This document shows, one piece after another, positions 36,399 through 44,934 of a stretch of DNA of 44,934 nucleotides; position 1 is the first letter of the stretch, and each line of letters opens with the position of its first letter. The stretch is from Lactiplantibacillus fabifermentans DSM 21115 (lineage in GTDB: Bacteria; Bacillota; Bacilli; Lactobacillales; Lactobacillaceae). A program made the position numbers and the translations under genes. The notes under the pieces were generated by a model that saw only the letters and a program-made list of their open reading frames with translations, was not told where the DNA came from and searched no databases. The DNA is taken from assembly GCF_000498955.2 (NCBI RefSeq), contig NZ_AYGX02000077.1, positions 1 through 44,934 on the forward strand. The letters are read 5' to 3'.

Positions 36399-37154
36399 AT
36401 GAGTACAATTTTAACGACTGAAAATTTAAGCCTGTTTTATGGCAAAAAAGAAGCCTTAAAAGGCGTTAATATGAGCTTTGAAAAAACTGGAATTACGGCC
36501 TTAATTGGCCCATCTGGTTGCGGGAAGTCCACCTTTTTACGTTGCTTGAATCGAATGAATGATTTGATTCCAGGCGTTACGATTACTGGTGATGTGAAGT
36601 TCAACGGTGAAAACATCTACGCACCGACGACTGATACCGTGCAACTGCGTAAAGAAATCGGGATGGTGTTCCAACAACCGAACCCGTTTCCATTTTCAAT
36701 TTATGAAAATGTTGTCTATGGGTTACGGTTAGCCGGTGTCCGTGATAAAGAAACCTTGGATGCCGCCGTGGAAAAAAGTTTGAAACAAGCCGCTATTTGG
36801 GATGAAGTTAAAGACCGATTACACGTTAATGCCTTAGCTTTATCAGGTGGGCAACAACAACGGGTTTGTATTGCACGGGTCTTAGCAGTCGAACCCGATA
36901 TTATCTTATTAGATGAAGCTACCAGTGCGTTAGACCCGGTTTCTAGCCATATGATTGAAATGACGCTATTGAATTTACGACACGATTACACTATCATAAC
37001 TGTTACGCATAATATGCAGCAGGCTTCACGAATTTCTGATCGCACGGCGTTCTTCCTGAATGGCGAGTTGATTGAGGTGAATGACACCAAACAGATCTTT
37101 ATGAATCCGGTTAAACAAGAAACCAATGACTATATTTCAGGACGATTTGGTTAG
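36399..37154 (+). CDS. pstB: Phosphate ABC transporter ATPase PstB, second copy
   Basis: This second PstB has 251 residues. Walker A is [20 protein letters not shown], the signature is [16 protein letters not shown], Walker B is [13 protein letters not shown], and the C-terminus is NDYISGRFG. Walker B has Ala-Thr where the first copy has Pro-Ala. The catalytic Glu is kept in both, so each should hydrolyse ATP. They may form a heterodimer or alternate. The ATG follows AGGAGGA, 11 bases after the first copy. Confidence 0.95.
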   Translation: MSTILTTENLSLFYGKKEALKGVNMSFEKTGITALIGPSGCGKSTFLRCLNRMNDLIPGVTITGDVKFNGENIYAPTTDTVQLRKEIGMVFQQPNPFPFSIYENVVYGLRLAGVRDKETLDAAVEKSLKQAAIWDEVKDRLHVNALALSGGQQQRVCIARVLAVEPDIILLDEATSALDPVSSHMIEMTLLNLRHDYTIITVTHNMQQASRISDRTAFFLNGELIEVNDTKQIFMNPVKQETNDYISGRFG

Positions 37155-37165
37155 GAGGAAAAACC

Positions 37166-37840
37166 ATGCGACGATTATTTGATGACGAGTTAAACGATAT
37201 TGATGCTAACTTCACCGAAATGGGGATGATGGTCAGCGAAACGATTGAAAAGGCCGTGAAAGCCTTTATTGATCATGACCGGGAATTAGCCCAAGAGATT
37301 ATTGATAATGATGCCCGAATCAATGAACGGGAAGTTGAATTAGAGCAAAAATCATTTGAAATGATTGCTTTGTACCAACCAGTTACGTCCGATTTACGGG
37401 AAATTGTGACGATTTTAAAGGCGGTTTCCGAATTGGAACGGATGGCCGACTATGCCCGCAATATTGCCCACGCGACAATTCGGGTCAAAGGGCACGTCCG
37501 GGTTCCAGAAATTGAAGCCCAATTATCTGAAATGGGTAATCGGGTCCGCAAGATGGTCGAAGAAATGCTCTCCGCTTATGTGAAGAGTGACGACGTGGCG
37601 GCCCGCAAAGTGGCCGCCAAAGATGCCAAAGTTGGTGAAATGTACGATAAAATCAACGAAAAAGGGATCTCGAAGATGGAACGCCATCCCGACACCGTCA
37701 TTGGGGCCACTGACTACTTGAATGTTGCCAGTTACTTGATGCGCATCGGCGCGCTGGTCACCAATGTTGGGGAATGGATTGTTTATTTAAACACCGGTAA
37801 AATTATTGAACTTAATCCGGAAAGCTCGAATTTGGTTTAG
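37166..37840 (+). CDS. phoU: Phosphate signalling regulator PhoU
   Basis: PhoU is an all-helical protein of two similar three-helix bundles that links Pst transport to PhoR signalling. It shows the repeated metal-binding type pattern in DNDARINEREVELE and DLREIVTILKAVSELERMADYARNIA, and ATDYLNVASYLMRIGALVTNVGEW near the C-terminus. It has 224 residues. The ATG follows TTAGGAGGA. It closes the pst operon and is followed by a hairpin. Confidence 0.95.
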   Translation: MRRLFDDELNDIDANFTEMGMMVSETIEKAVKAFIDHDRELAQEIIDNDARINEREVELEQKSFEMIALYQPVTSDLREIVTILKAVSELERMADYARNIAHATIRVKGHVRVPEIEAQLSEMGNRVRKMVEEMLSAYVKSDDVAARKVAAKDAKVGEMYDKINEKGISKMERHPDTVIGATDYLNVASYLMRIGALVTNVGEWIVYLNTGKIIELNPESSNLV

Positions 37841-37860
37841 TTAATCTTAAATAATCTCTA

Positions 37861-37894
37861 AAGCCGGTTCATCTCATTTGCAACCGGCTTTTAG
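37861..37894 (+). terminator. Terminator after phoU
   Basis: AAGCCGGTT (37861-37869) and AACCGGCTT (37882-37890) form a perfect 9-bp stem. The T tract is short (TTTTAG), so termination may be incomplete. Confidence 0.75.
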
Positions 37895-37950
37895 TCTTAG
37901 TAAGATGTAGTTAGACCATTACTGACTAATAAACAATGAGGTGTCTAATT

Positions 37951-38271
37951 ATGAAAACTAATACTAATAAAAAATTAACTAAATCTAATGATCGCATTAT
38001 CGCCGGCGTCTTAGGTGGGATTGCCGAATATCTACAATGGAATGCCAATGTGTTACGGGTGTTATTCGTCTTGTTGACGATTGCGACCCATGGCTTTGGA
38101 ATTTTGTTATACTTATTACTGATGACAATTATGCCAAGTAAACCAGAACGTGCTGGTTTCTTTGAACAAATGCGGCAAGCTGGTTCCGGTCAAAGTACCC
38201 AAGCCACTAAACAACCTCAAGGACGTAAAGAGATTCATAATGTCCATGAAGAGGATGATCCGCGCCACTAA
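37951..38271 (+). CDS. PspC-domain membrane protein
   Basis: This small envelope-stress type protein has 106 residues. The PspC domain (about 5-60) reads KLTKSNDRIIAGVLGGIAEY then a hydrophobic segment with VLFVLLTIATHGFGILLYLL and IMPSKP. The C-terminal 45 residues are polar and disordered-looking. I chose the ATG at 37951 with GAGGTG upstream. It pairs with the next gene as in the yvlC-yvlD pair of B. subtilis, which responds to membrane-active stress there. A similar role is inferred. Confidence 0.85.
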   Translation: MKTNTNKKLTKSNDRIIAGVLGGIAEYLQWNANVLRVLFVLLTIATHGFGILLYLLLMTIMPSKPERAGFFEQMRQAGSGQSTQATKQPQGRKEIHNVHEEDDPRH

Positions 38272-38291
38272 GATAATGGAGTGATAGAGAA

Positions 38292-38657
38292 GTGGGCTTT
38301 TGGAAACGTATCTTAATTAATACCGTCCTGTTTATTGCGATTGCAGGATTTTTTCAAAATAATTTTCACGTCGCCAACATTTGGATTGCGCTGATAGCAA
38401 GTGTTGTGCTCGCATTCTTAAATGCCGCCGTCAAACCGTTTTTGGTATTACTATCGTTACCAATTACGTTAATAACGTTGGGATTATTTAGTATTGTGAT
38501 CAATGGTTTTATGTTGCAATTGACGTCATATTTTGTCGGCAAGAGCAACTTTGGCTTTTCAAGTTTTGGAATGGCGGTCGTCGTTTCAATTTTGATGTCA
38601 TTAGCCAATGTCATTGTGTCTAATTTTTTCTCAAAGAGTGGCGTAAATGGTGATTAA
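38292..38657 (+). CDS. YvlD-type phage-holin-4 superfamily membrane protein
   Basis: This 121-residue protein has four hydrophobic segments (about 8-24, 30-50, 56-80 and 90-113) with the family pattern NAAVKPFLVLLSLPITLITLG. It is labelled holin-like in databases, but in this context it is a membrane-stress partner of PspC, not a lysis protein. The start is GTG at 38292 with GGAGTGATAG upstream. It is probably cotranscribed with pspC. Confidence 0.82.
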   Translation: MGFWKRILINTVLFIAIAGFFQNNFHVANIWIALIASVVLAFLNAAVKPFLVLLSLPITLITLGLFSIVINGFMLQLTSYFVGKSNFGFSSFGMAVVVSILMSLANVIVSNFFSKSGVNGD

Positions 38658-38667
38658 AGCGCTTTAA
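38654..38667 (+). promoter_or_regulatory. Candidate cre site upstream of hprK
   Basis: TTAAAGCGCTTTAA is a perfect palindrome with two symmetric differences from the cre consensus TGAAAGCGCTTTCA. It overlaps the yvlD stop codon, 133 bases before hprK. CcpA binding is a guess from pattern and from the link between HprK and CcpA. Confidence 0.35.
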
Positions 38668-38702
38668 AGTGCTAAGATTAACAGATAGGAATGATCCGTT
38701 TT

Positions 38703-38778
38703 CAGTCAAAAAGTGTAGGGGCTTGAAAGAGTGTTGTAATAGCAACACTGGACTCGCCGCCTACACTTTTTTTAACTG
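38703..38778 (+). terminator. Nested hairpin with T run just before hprK
   Basis: The outer stem AAAAAGTGTAGG (38708-38719) pairs with CCTACACTTTTT (38760-38771). An inner hairpin AGTGTTG/CAACACT (38730-38736 with 38743-38749) sits inside it, and CAGT/ACTG flank the outside. The T run ends 26 bases before the hprK start. It can end the pspC-yvlD transcript or act as an attenuator for hprK. The inner arm makes it more elaborate than a plain terminator. Confidence 0.75.
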
Positions 38779-38799
38779 AACGATTTGGGAGGGATTAAC

Positions 38800-39747
38800 T
38801 TGGCAGGAAGCGTAACTGTTGCCGACTTAGTAAAGAATACGCGCTTGGATGTCTACCATGGCGCCAAGCTATTAGCTGATAAAGAAATTACAACTAGTGA
38901 TATTTCACGTCCAGGACTCGCACTCACGGGCTACTTTAACTATTACCCGCGTGAACGGGTCCAATTATTGGGCAAAACTGAAACCGCTTATTCGAAAAAT
39001 ATGAGCCATGATGAACGCTTGATGATTTTTCGGAAAATGTGTCAATTGACGACCCCGGCGTTTGTGATTTCAACCGGGTTACCCGTGCCGGCAGAACTTG
39101 TTCAAGCCGGTGAAGAAAATGGGGTGCCAATTTTAGGCACTAAAATGACTTCATCACGGGTATTAAGTAATATGACCAACTACCTCGAAGGTAAGTTGGC
39201 AGAACGCCAATCAGTCCACGGCGTCTTAGTCGATATTTACGGTCTCGGGGTCTTGATTACGGGTGATTCTGGCGTTGGTAAGAGTGAAACGGCGTTAGAA
39301 TTAGTCAAGCGTGGCCATCGTTTAATTGCAGATGATCGTGTCGATGTTTATCAACAAGATGAACAAACTTTGGTGGGGGAAGCCCCTAAAATTTTAAATC
39401 ATTTGCTTGAAATTCGTGGGATTGGGATTATCGATGTCATGAATTTATTTGGGGCCGGTGCGGTTCGTCAAGATACCGATATCGATCTCATCGTTCACTT
39501 AGAGAATTGGACGCCTGACAAGCAATTTGATAGACTAGGAAACGGAGAACAGTCCCGGAAATTCTTTGATGTAGAAGTGCCACAAATTTCGATTCCCGTT
39601 AAGACTGGGCGGAACTTGGCCATCATTATTGAAGCAGCGGCGATGAACTTCCGTGCTGAAAGTATGGGGTATGACGCTACTAAAGTCTTTGATGATAATT
39701 TGAACTCCTTAATCAAAGAGAATTCGGCGCACGACGCTCACAAGTAA
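38800..39747 (+). CDS. hprK: HPr kinase/phosphorylase
   Basis: HprK phosphorylates Ser46 of HPr when glycolytic intermediates are high and removes the phosphate when they fall, setting CcpA-dependent catabolite control. The N-terminal domain (1-130) is followed by the P-loop ITGDSGVGKSETALEL (about 150-165) and the family signature LEIRGIGIIDVMNLFGAGAV. I chose TTG at 38800, preceded by GGGAGGG, giving a start MAGSVTVADLVKNTRLDV and 315 residues. The longer frame at 38785 would begin within the ribosome binding site. It heads hprK-lgt-gpsA-galU. Confidence 0.96.
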   Translation: MAGSVTVADLVKNTRLDVYHGAKLLADKEITTSDISRPGLALTGYFNYYPRERVQLLGKTETAYSKNMSHDERLMIFRKMCQLTTPAFVISTGLPVPAELVQAGEENGVPILGTKMTSSRVLSNMTNYLEGKLAERQSVHGVLVDIYGLGVLITGDSGVGKSETALELVKRGHRLIADDRVDVYQQDEQTLVGEAPKILNHLLEIRGIGIIDVMNLFGAGAVRQDTDIDLIVHLENWTPDKQFDRLGNGEQSRKFFDVEVPQISIPVKTGRNLAIIIEAAAMNFRAESMGYDATKVFDDNLNSLIKENSAHDAHK

Positions 39748-39765
39748 TAAGGAGATGGCAAGCGC

Positions 39766-40611
39766 TTGAAAACCGTTTTAGGTGCCTTAAACCCAATTGC
39801 GTTGAAACTTGGCCCAATTGAGGTTCACTGGTATGGGGTGATTATTGCGACGGCAGTTGTCATTGCGGTCGCGTTAGCGGTTCGCGAAGGCGCTCGTCGC
39901 GGCATTCGACCCGATGATATTTATGACATGATTTTATGGGCATTACCGTTTACGTTAATTGCGGCCCGCCTGTATTATGTCGTTTTCCAGTGGTCGTATT
40001 ACAGTCAAAATCCCGGTGAGATTGTTCGCATTTGGGATGGTGGGATTGCCATTTACGGGGGCCTGATTGGGGCCGCCATCGTCGTAGTCCTATTTTGTCG
40101 TTCGCGGTTTGTCCCAGTCTGGTTAATGCTTGATGTGGCCGCTCCGACCGTTATTATGGGTCAAGGTATTGGGCGGTGGGGTAACTTTATGAATCAAGAA
40201 GCTTTTGGTCGCGTGACCAGTTTGAGCTTTTTGCAAGGGTTACATTTACCACAATGGTTAATTAATCAGATGTACATTAATGGTGCATACCGGCAGCCCA
40301 CGTTCTTATATGAATCCGTTTGGGATTTATTAGGCTTCGTTTTCTTAATGACGACGCGCCATAAGCACGGCTTATACAAGCAAGGCGAAGTCTTCTTGGC
40401 TTACGTTGCGTGGTATTCGTTTGGGCGGTTCTTTACCGAAGGCATGCGGACCGATTCGCTGATGTTATTTAATGTCATTCGAATTTCGCAAGCCTTATCA
40501 GTCGTCTTATTTATTGGTAGTATCGGCTTGATCATTTGGCGGCGCCGTCGCTTGACCGATAACCGCTGGTATTTGGATGGTTCGGGGCAAAAAGTAGACA
40601 CAGAAAATTAG
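39766..40611 (+). CDS. lgt: Prolipoprotein diacylglyceryl transferase
   Basis: Lgt attaches diacylglycerol to the lipobox cysteine of prelipoproteins, such as the PhnD and first PstS copies here. The membrane protein has about seven segments. The signature [22 protein letters not shown] near the N-terminus and [10 protein letters not shown] are seen. It has 281 residues. The start is TTG at 39766 behind AAGGAGATGG. Its place after hprK is typical for Lactobacillales and Bacillus. Confidence 0.96.
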   Translation: MKTVLGALNPIALKLGPIEVHWYGVIIATAVVIAVALAVREGARRGIRPDDIYDMILWALPFTLIAARLYYVVFQWSYYSQNPGEIVRIWDGGIAIYGGLIGAAIVVVLFCRSRFVPVWLMLDVAAPTVIMGQGIGRWGNFMNQEAFGRVTSLSFLQGLHLPQWLINQMYINGAYRQPTFLYESVWDLLGFVFLMTTRHKHGLYKQGEVFLAYVAWYSFGRFFTEGMRTDSLMLFNVIRISQALSVVLFIGSIGLIIWRRRRLTDNRWYLDGSGQKVDTEN

Positions 40612-40632
40612 TAGATTAAGAGGGTTATTTGG

Positions 40633-41649
40633 ATGACAGAAAAAATTGCCGTTTTAGGTGCTGGCTCGTGGGGCAGCATCTTGGCGAACTTATTGGATGA
40701 AAACGGAAATGAGGTCCGGCTTTGGTCGTATTCGCCTGCACAAGTGGCGGAATTAAACGATCACCACACCAATGAACGTTATGTCCATGATTTTCATTAT
40801 TCCGAGTCACTGACCGCCTATTCCGACTTGGCAGCCGCCCTCGATGGGGTTGCAGCGATTTTGTTCGTTGTGCCAACTAAAGCAATTCGTAGCGTGGCCC
40901 AACAAGTGGCGGCCGTGTTAGCACAAACCGGTAACCGACCGATTATCGTGCATGCTAGTAAGGGGCTTGAATTAGGCACCCACAAACGCTTGTCACAAGT
41001 GTTGGCGGAAAAAATTCCCGCCGATTTGCGGCAAGCCATCGTGGTCTTATCGGGCCCAAGTCATGCCGAAGAAGTCGCAAAGCGTGATATCACGTTGATT
41101 ACGGCAGCTAGTGAGGATGACGATGCGGCCAAACTCGTTCAAGATGCCTTTATGAACGACTATTTCCGCATTTACACGAATCATGATGTCATTGGCGTGG
41201 AATTAGGCGCGGCGCTTAAAAACATCATTGCTTTGGGTGCTGGGGCGTTGCATGGTTTAGGCTACGGTGACGATGCCAAGGCCGCATTAATGACGCGGGG
41301 ACTCGCCGAAATTAGTCGTTTGGGCGTGGCGTTAGGTGCGGAACCCTTAACATTTATTGGTTTGTCCGGCGTCGGTGACTTGATCGTCACTGCGACTAGT
41401 GTGCATTCACGCAACTGGCGAGCAGGTAACGAATTAGGAGCCGGACAAGATTTACAAACGGTTATTGATACGATGGGCATGGTCATTGAAGGGATTCCTT
41501 CGACCAAAGCCGCGTATGAATTAGCACAGCAACAAAATATTGAAATGCCGATTACTGAGGCGATTTATGATGTATTATATAAGGGTGCGGATATTAAAGA
41601 AGTCATCCCACAATTAATGCGTCGTGAGGGTAAACCGGAAATTCAATAG
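40633..41649 (+). CDS. gpsA: Glycerol-3-phosphate dehydrogenase [NAD(P)+]
   Basis: GpsA reduces dihydroxyacetone phosphate to sn-glycerol-3-phosphate for phospholipid and teichoic acid synthesis. It shows the nucleotide-binding [14 protein letters not shown] at residues 7-20, [33 protein letters not shown] with the catalytic lysine, and [14 protein letters not shown]. It has 338 residues. The ATG follows AGAGGG. It is cotranscribed with lgt upstream and galU downstream. Confidence 0.97.
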   Translation: MTEKIAVLGAGSWGSILANLLDENGNEVRLWSYSPAQVAELNDHHTNERYVHDFHYSESLTAYSDLAAALDGVAAILFVVPTKAIRSVAQQVAAVLAQTGNRPIIVHASKGLELGTHKRLSQVLAEKIPADLRQAIVVLSGPSHAEEVAKRDITLITAASEDDDAAKLVQDAFMNDYFRIYTNHDVIGVELGAALKNIIALGAGALHGLGYGDDAKAALMTRGLAEISRLGVALGAEPLTFIGLSGVGDLIVTATSVHSRNWRAGNELGAGQDLQTVIDTMGMVIEGIPSTKAAYELAQQQNIEMPITEAIYDVLYKGADIKEVIPQLMRREGKPEIQ

Positions 41650-41689
41650 TGTAAATATTTTATTTCACCATACTTAGGAGGATTATCAC

Positions 41690-42607
41690 ATGTCGAAAGT
41701 TAGAAAAGCGGTCATTCCGGCCGCCGGTTTAGGAACACGTTTTTTACCTGCCACTAAGGCAATGCCCAAAGAAATGTTACCAATCGTTGATAAGCCAACG
41801 ATTCAATTCATCGTCGACGAAGCTCGCAAGTCGGGTATCGAAGACATTGTTATCGTAACGGGTAAGAGCAAGCGTAGTATTGAAGATTACTACGATTCCA
41901 ATCCTGAATTGGAAGATAACTTGCGTGAAAAGCACAAGGAAGAAATGTTGAAGTTAGTTCAAGAAACTACTGACATTAACTTATACTTCATCCGTCAATC
42001 CCATCCGCGCGGTTTAGGAGACGCTGTTTTAACGGCGAAAGCTTTCGTAGGCGACGAACCGTTCGTCGTTATGTTAGGCGATGACTTGATGGAAGATAAA
42101 GTGCCATTGACGAAACAACTCATGAACAGCTATGACAAGACACATGCGTCGACGTTAGCTGTCATGAAGGTGCCTCACGAGGAAGTTTCTAAGTACGGCG
42201 TGATTAATCCTGAAAGCGAAAAAGAACCTGGTTTATACAATGTTAATAACTTTGTTGAAAAACCAAGCCCTGAAGATGCGCCAAGTGACTTGGCAATCAT
42301 CGGTCGTTACTTATTAACACCAGAAATTTTTGATGTTTTGGAAAATCAAAAACCAGGTAAGGGCGACGAAATCCAATTAACGGATGCCATCGATACCTTG
42401 AACAAGACGCAACGCGTGTTTGCCCATGAATTTAAAGGGACCCGGCACGATGTTGGTTACAAGTTCGGTTATTTGAAGACTACCATTGAATATGGGTTGA
42501 CCCATCCTGATGTTAAAGATGACTTACGCGCTTATATTAAAGATTTAGGCGTTAAGTTGACGAAGGAAGATACTAAACCAACGTCCAGTAAGAAATCAAC
42601 TAAATAA
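41690..42607 (+). CDS. galU: UTP-glucose-1-phosphate uridylyltransferase
   Basis: GalU makes UDP-glucose for glycolipids, wall polymers and galactose use. It shows the nucleotidyltransferase opening [22 protein letters not shown] (seen as [20 protein letters not shown]), [22 protein letters not shown], and [19 protein letters not shown]. It has 305 residues with a Lys/Ser/Thr-rich tail. The ATG follows TTAGGAGGA. It is the last gene before a terminator. Confidence 0.97.
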   Translation: MSKVRKAVIPAAGLGTRFLPATKAMPKEMLPIVDKPTIQFIVDEARKSGIEDIVIVTGKSKRSIEDYYDSNPELEDNLREKHKEEMLKLVQETTDINLYFIRQSHPRGLGDAVLTAKAFVGDEPFVVMLGDDLMEDKVPLTKQLMNSYDKTHASTLAVMKVPHEEVSKYGVINPESEKEPGLYNVNNFVEKPSPEDAPSDLAIIGRYLLTPEIFDVLENQKPGKGDEIQLTDAIDTLNKTQRVFAHEFKGTRHDVGYKFGYLKTTIEYGLTHPDVKDDLRAYIKDLGVKLTKEDTKPTSSKKSTK

Positions 42608-42623
42608 TTAATTCGTTCCAACG

Positions 42624-42657
42624 AGATGGTCAACGCGGTTTGTTGGCCATCTTTTTA
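42624..42657 (+). terminator. Terminator after galU
   Basis: AGATGG and CCATCT (42624-42629 with 42647-42652) plus an inner CAAC/GTTG pair form a stem with one mismatch, followed by TTTTT. Confidence 0.88.
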
Positions 42658-42709
42658 TATTGATATGCCCACAGTTATCAACGTTTTCAGTTGTGTACAA
42701 ACAACTTAG

Positions 42710-42738
42710 TCGACAAATGTAATTTTTGGGGGTATATT
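42710..42738 (+). promoter_or_regulatory. trxB promoter
   Basis: TCGACA (42710-42715), a 17-base spacer and TATATT (42733-42738), 37 bases before trxB. The palindrome TTGTGTACAA lies just upstream at 42691-42700 and could be a regulator site. Confidence 0.6.
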
Positions 42739-42775
42739 AAGCCACATAGTATTTTAGTGAGAGGGGTCTTTAGAA

Positions 42776-43714
42776 ATGGCAAAGAGTTACGACGTGATTA
42801 TTATTGGTGCCGGTCCTGCTGGGATGACGGCGGCCTTATATGCTTCACGGGCCAACTTATCAGTGTTACTGTTAGATCGCGGTATCTACGGTGGCCAAAT
42901 GAATAATACCGCCGCAATCGAAAATTACCCAGGTTTCAAATCGGTGCTTGGTCCAGATTTGGCGAAGGACATGTATGAATCCTCAACCCAATTTGGGGCC
43001 GAATACGCTTATGGTAGTGTGGAATCCGTTGAAAATCAAGGCGACATCAAGATCGTCAAGACCGATTCTGACACGTTTGAAACTAAAGCGATTATTATTG
43101 GGACTGGTTCTGAATACCGTAAATTAGGCGTACCTGGTGAAGATACGTATGGTGGCCGGGGTGTTTCGTACTGTGCCGTTTGTGATGGCGCGTTCTTCCG
43201 TAACAAGCATGTCGTGGTTGTTGGTGGTGGCGATTCCGCGATTGAAGAAGGTAGCTACTTAACTCAATTAGCTGACAAAGTGACCGTTATTCATCGTCGT
43301 GACCAATTACGCGCGCAACAAATCTTACAAGACCGCGCTTTTGCTAATGATAAGATGGAATTTGTTTGGAACAGCAACGTGACCGAAATTGTCGGTGATG
43401 GCAAGAAAGTTACTGGCGTAAAGGTCAACAACAATAAGACTGGCGAAGACAGTGAGATTGCCGTTGATGGGGTCTTCATTTACGTGGGGATTAACCCGAT
43501 TACGAAGCCTTTCGGTGACTTAGGTATTACGGATGAAAATGGTTGGATTCCAACTAACGACCATATGGAAACGAGCGTCCCTGGTATTTTTGCCATTGGT
43601 GACGTACGTAAGAAAGATTTACGTCAAGTTGCTACCGCGGTTGGTGAAGGCGGGACGGCCGGCCAACAAGTCTATGCTTACATTACGGCGTTAGGCGATA
43701 AAGTAAATAATTAA
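42776..43714 (+). CDS. trxB: Thioredoxin reductase
   Basis: TrxB uses NADPH to reduce thioredoxin and protects cytoplasmic thiols. It shows the FAD site IIIGAGPAGMTAALYASRA, the redox-active Cys pair in YCAVCDGAFF, the NADPH site VVVGGGDSAIEEG and the second FAD motif GIFAIGDVRKKDLRQVATA. The Cys pair is CAVC where most homologues have CATC. It has 312 residues. The ATG follows AGAGGGG. It has its own promoter and a strong terminator. Confidence 0.97.
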   Translation: MAKSYDVIIIGAGPAGMTAALYASRANLSVLLLDRGIYGGQMNNTAAIENYPGFKSVLGPDLAKDMYESSTQFGAEYAYGSVESVENQGDIKIVKTDSDTFETKAIIIGTGSEYRKLGVPGEDTYGGRGVSYCAVCDGAFFRNKHVVVVGGGDSAIEEGSYLTQLADKVTVIHRRDQLRAQQILQDRAFANDKMEFVWNSNVTEIVGDGKKVTGVKVNNNKTGEDSEIAVDGVFIYVGINPITKPFGDLGITDENGWIPTNDHMETSVPGIFAIGDVRKKDLRQVATAVGEGGTAGQQVYAYITALGDKVNN

Positions 43715-43735
43715 ATTTAACGAAATTGCGGCACT

Positions 43736-43772
43736 AAAAAACGACTAATCCTTGAGGTTAGTCGTTTTTTAG
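43736..43772. terminator. Bidirectional terminator between trxB and DUF421 gene
   Basis: A perfect 13-bp inverted repeat, 43736-43748 with 43758-43770, is made of A and T runs at its ends. It serves both converging genes. Confidence 0.93.
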
Positions 43773-43782
43773 TCTGATGAAA

Positions 43783-44415
43783 TTAATGCTGGTATGGAAA
43801 GACAATCAATTGCTTATTCGTATAAGTGGCTAAGTAAACGTCACTGATTTCATAATGTTGCGCGGCGAGTTGTTGATTGAGCCAGGCCAAATCGTGATTG
43901 GCAGTTTCTAAGGCATCCGTATTTAACTGACCGTCCACAATCAATGGATACTTAATCGAATCATCCCCCACTTCGGTAATCGTTAATTGCCCGTTTTGTT
44001 CGAGTACGGCGCGTTTGACGTAGCGAATATCGGTAATGCCCTCGGTTCGAAGGCGAAAGGCAAGGTCGTTAGCGCTCATGCCATTTTTTAAGGCGGTGGC
44101 GACCATTAATTCGCCATTTTTAATGAGTAGTTGCGGTTTGCCGTCGATTACCCCCTTTACGAAGCGATTGTGGTGCGTTAAGAAACGTAGGACTAACATT
44201 AAGGTCGACCAGATTAACAGCACTAAAACGAACTGCAGGATGGTAACGGTCGTGCTATAAATCATGCCCCCGACGATGCCCCCTAAAACGTAATTTTGCA
44301 TTTGATCTAAGGCACTGATGGGCGCTAAGTTGCTTTTACCGGATAAATTAATCTGCAAGACGATAATTAACAAACCTAAGGCCAGTTTAATCGTGACATC
44401 CCAATATGAAAACAT
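43783..44415 (-). CDS. DUF421 (YetF/YcaP-type) membrane protein
   Basis: This 210-residue protein has about three N-terminal membrane segments and a cytoplasmic DUF421 domain with GKPQLLIKNGEL, MSANDLAFRLRTEGITDI and KRAVLEQNGQLTI. A short C-terminal extension ends DVYLATYTNKQLIVFPYQH. I chose the ATG at 44415, with AGGAGG nine bases upstream. A start at 44436 would overlap the previous gene. The family's function is poorly known; a link to envelope or spore stress is described for relatives. The stop of the DUF3290 gene lies one base before this start, so the two are coupled. Confidence 0.88.
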   Translation of the reverse strand: MFSYWDVTIKLALGLLIIVLQINLSGKSNLAPISALDQMQNYVLGGIVGGMIYSTTVTILQFVLVLLIWSTLMLVLRFLTHHNRFVKGVIDGKPQLLIKNGELMVATALKNGMSANDLAFRLRTEGITDIRYVKRAVLEQNGQLTITEVGDDSIKYPLIVDGQLNTDALETANHDLAWLNQQLAAQHYEISDVYLATYTNKQLIVFPYQH

Positions 44416-44416
44416 G

Positions 44417-44869
44417 TTAATCGGCCTCCTTGACATACTTAATCGTGCTACTAATCGGGGTGGCCTTGGTCAGCGTGTAACTGTTGCCGTCCGTATTAAC
44501 CGTCACGTTGTAAATGTGGTCGTTGACCTTAATGAGCATGCCACTGCTGACCGTAGATGTGTTCGACCAAACTTGCGACCGCTTGACGCCTTTTTCTTGC
44601 GCCACTCGCTGCATGATTTGCGTCACTTGTGATTTTTGCGAAAAGCTGGATTTCAACGTTTGCCACTCGTTAAATTGAATCCCGGTCAAGAGTAATAATA
44701 ATAAAATCATGATAATGAATAATTCCCGGTACTTCAAATCGGTGCGGTGACGATACCACCGCCAGCTAATAAAAGCGATGATTAAGATAATAATACTAAT
44801 GACCGCGAGTTGAAATAAGTAATGGTTGCTATTTTGATGGGTCAAATAGCGGTATGAATAAAAAGTCAT
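44417..44869 (-). CDS. DUF3290 family membrane protein
   Basis: This 150-residue protein has two N-terminal hydrophobic segments (about 19-38 and 50-62) followed by an extracellular-looking domain with QKSQVTQIMQRVAQEKGVKRSQVWSNTS (seen as VTQIMQRVAQEKGVKRSQVW) and INDHIYNVTVN-like VNDHIYNVTVN. It matches proteins annotated DUF3290 that pair with DUF421 in lactobacilli. The function is unknown. The ATG at 44869 follows AGGAGGT. The IS terminus begins only 16 bases upstream of the start codon, leaving no room for the native promoter. Confidence 0.82.
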   Translation of the reverse strand: MTFYSYRYLTHQNSNHYLFQLAVISIIILIIAFISWRWYRHRTDLKYRELFIIMILLLLLLTGIQFNEWQTLKSSFSQKSQVTQIMQRVAQEKGVKRSQVWSNTSTVSSGMLIKVNDHIYNVTVNTDGNSYTLTKATPISSTIKYVKEAD

Positions 44870-44885
44870 GATAACCTCCTTATAA

Positions 44886-44934
44886 GGTAGATTGTAAAAT
44901 TAATCCGAACGCTGTTCGGACAAAAAAGATCAGC
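44886..44934. mobile_element. Insertion-sequence terminus at right contig end
   Basis: These 49 bases, starting GGTAGATTGTAAAATTAA, are the exact reverse complement of positions 4-52. Both copies point outward from the contig, so two IS copies, or a single circular arrangement, flank the unique 44.8 kb. The element enters six bases beyond the Shine-Dalgarno sequence of the DUF3290 gene. Family assignment to IS30 is from memory of similar ends. Confidence 0.75.

Noticed and set aside
38292-38657. Phage holin as a sign of prophage
   Set aside because: No other phage gene is nearby, and the protein pairs with PspC as the chromosomal yvlC-yvlD stress pair does.

Overview
The window reads as a 44.9-kb chromosomal contig from a low-to-mid GC Gram-positive bacterium of the Lactiplantibacillus (Lactobacillus) plantarum group. 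The evidence is the gene content and protein sequences: RF2 with its frameshift, HprK, Rex, a CIRCE-controlled groESL, strong AGGAGG ribosome binding sites and AT-rich Rho-independent terminators. The species is inferred from recalled family resemblance, not from a search. Both ends of the window carry the same 49-base sequence in inverted orientation. It looks like the terminus of a multicopy insertion sequence, so the contig probably stops at two IS copies.

Region 1 (1-8.1 kb, minus strand) holds two paralogous phosphonate import cassettes. The upstream one is complete: phnD-phnC-phnE-phnE followed by the catabolic pair phnX-phnW, which would turn 2-aminoethylphosphonate into acetaldehyde, phosphate and alanine. 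The second, phnD-phnC-phnE, is cut inside phnE by the left IS end.

Region 2 (8.3-20.2 kb) is housekeeping: tsaB, two GNAT acetyltransferases and tsaD; an ABC-F ATPase; rex; a CPBP membrane protease; groES-groEL; a KimA-type potassium importer; and tagO for wall polymer synthesis.

Region 3 (20.3-29.1 kb) carries an orphan pstS behind a long, possibly structured leader, then an IMPACT-family gene, comFA-comFC, hpf, a 0.55-kb noncoding stretch, secA and prfB.

Region 4 (29.2-37.9 kb) is a phosphate module: a MinJ-like PDZ membrane protein with an exact 27-bp tandem repeat, phoP-phoR, then pstS2-pstC-pstA-pstB1-pstB2-phoU.

Region 5 (37.9-44.9 kb) has pspC-yvlD, then hprK-lgt-gpsA-galU, trxB, and a convergent DUF3290-DUF421 membrane pair whose promoter region is cut off by the right IS end.

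The strongest theme is phosphorus acquisition. All four import units (phn1, phn2, pstS1, pst operon) are preceded by TTTACA-like hexamers at an exact 11-bp period, with a -10 hexamer 18 bp beyond the last unit. The probable regulators, PhoP and PhoR, are encoded in the same window. I found no CRISPR array, tRNA, rRNA, prophage or clear new defence system.
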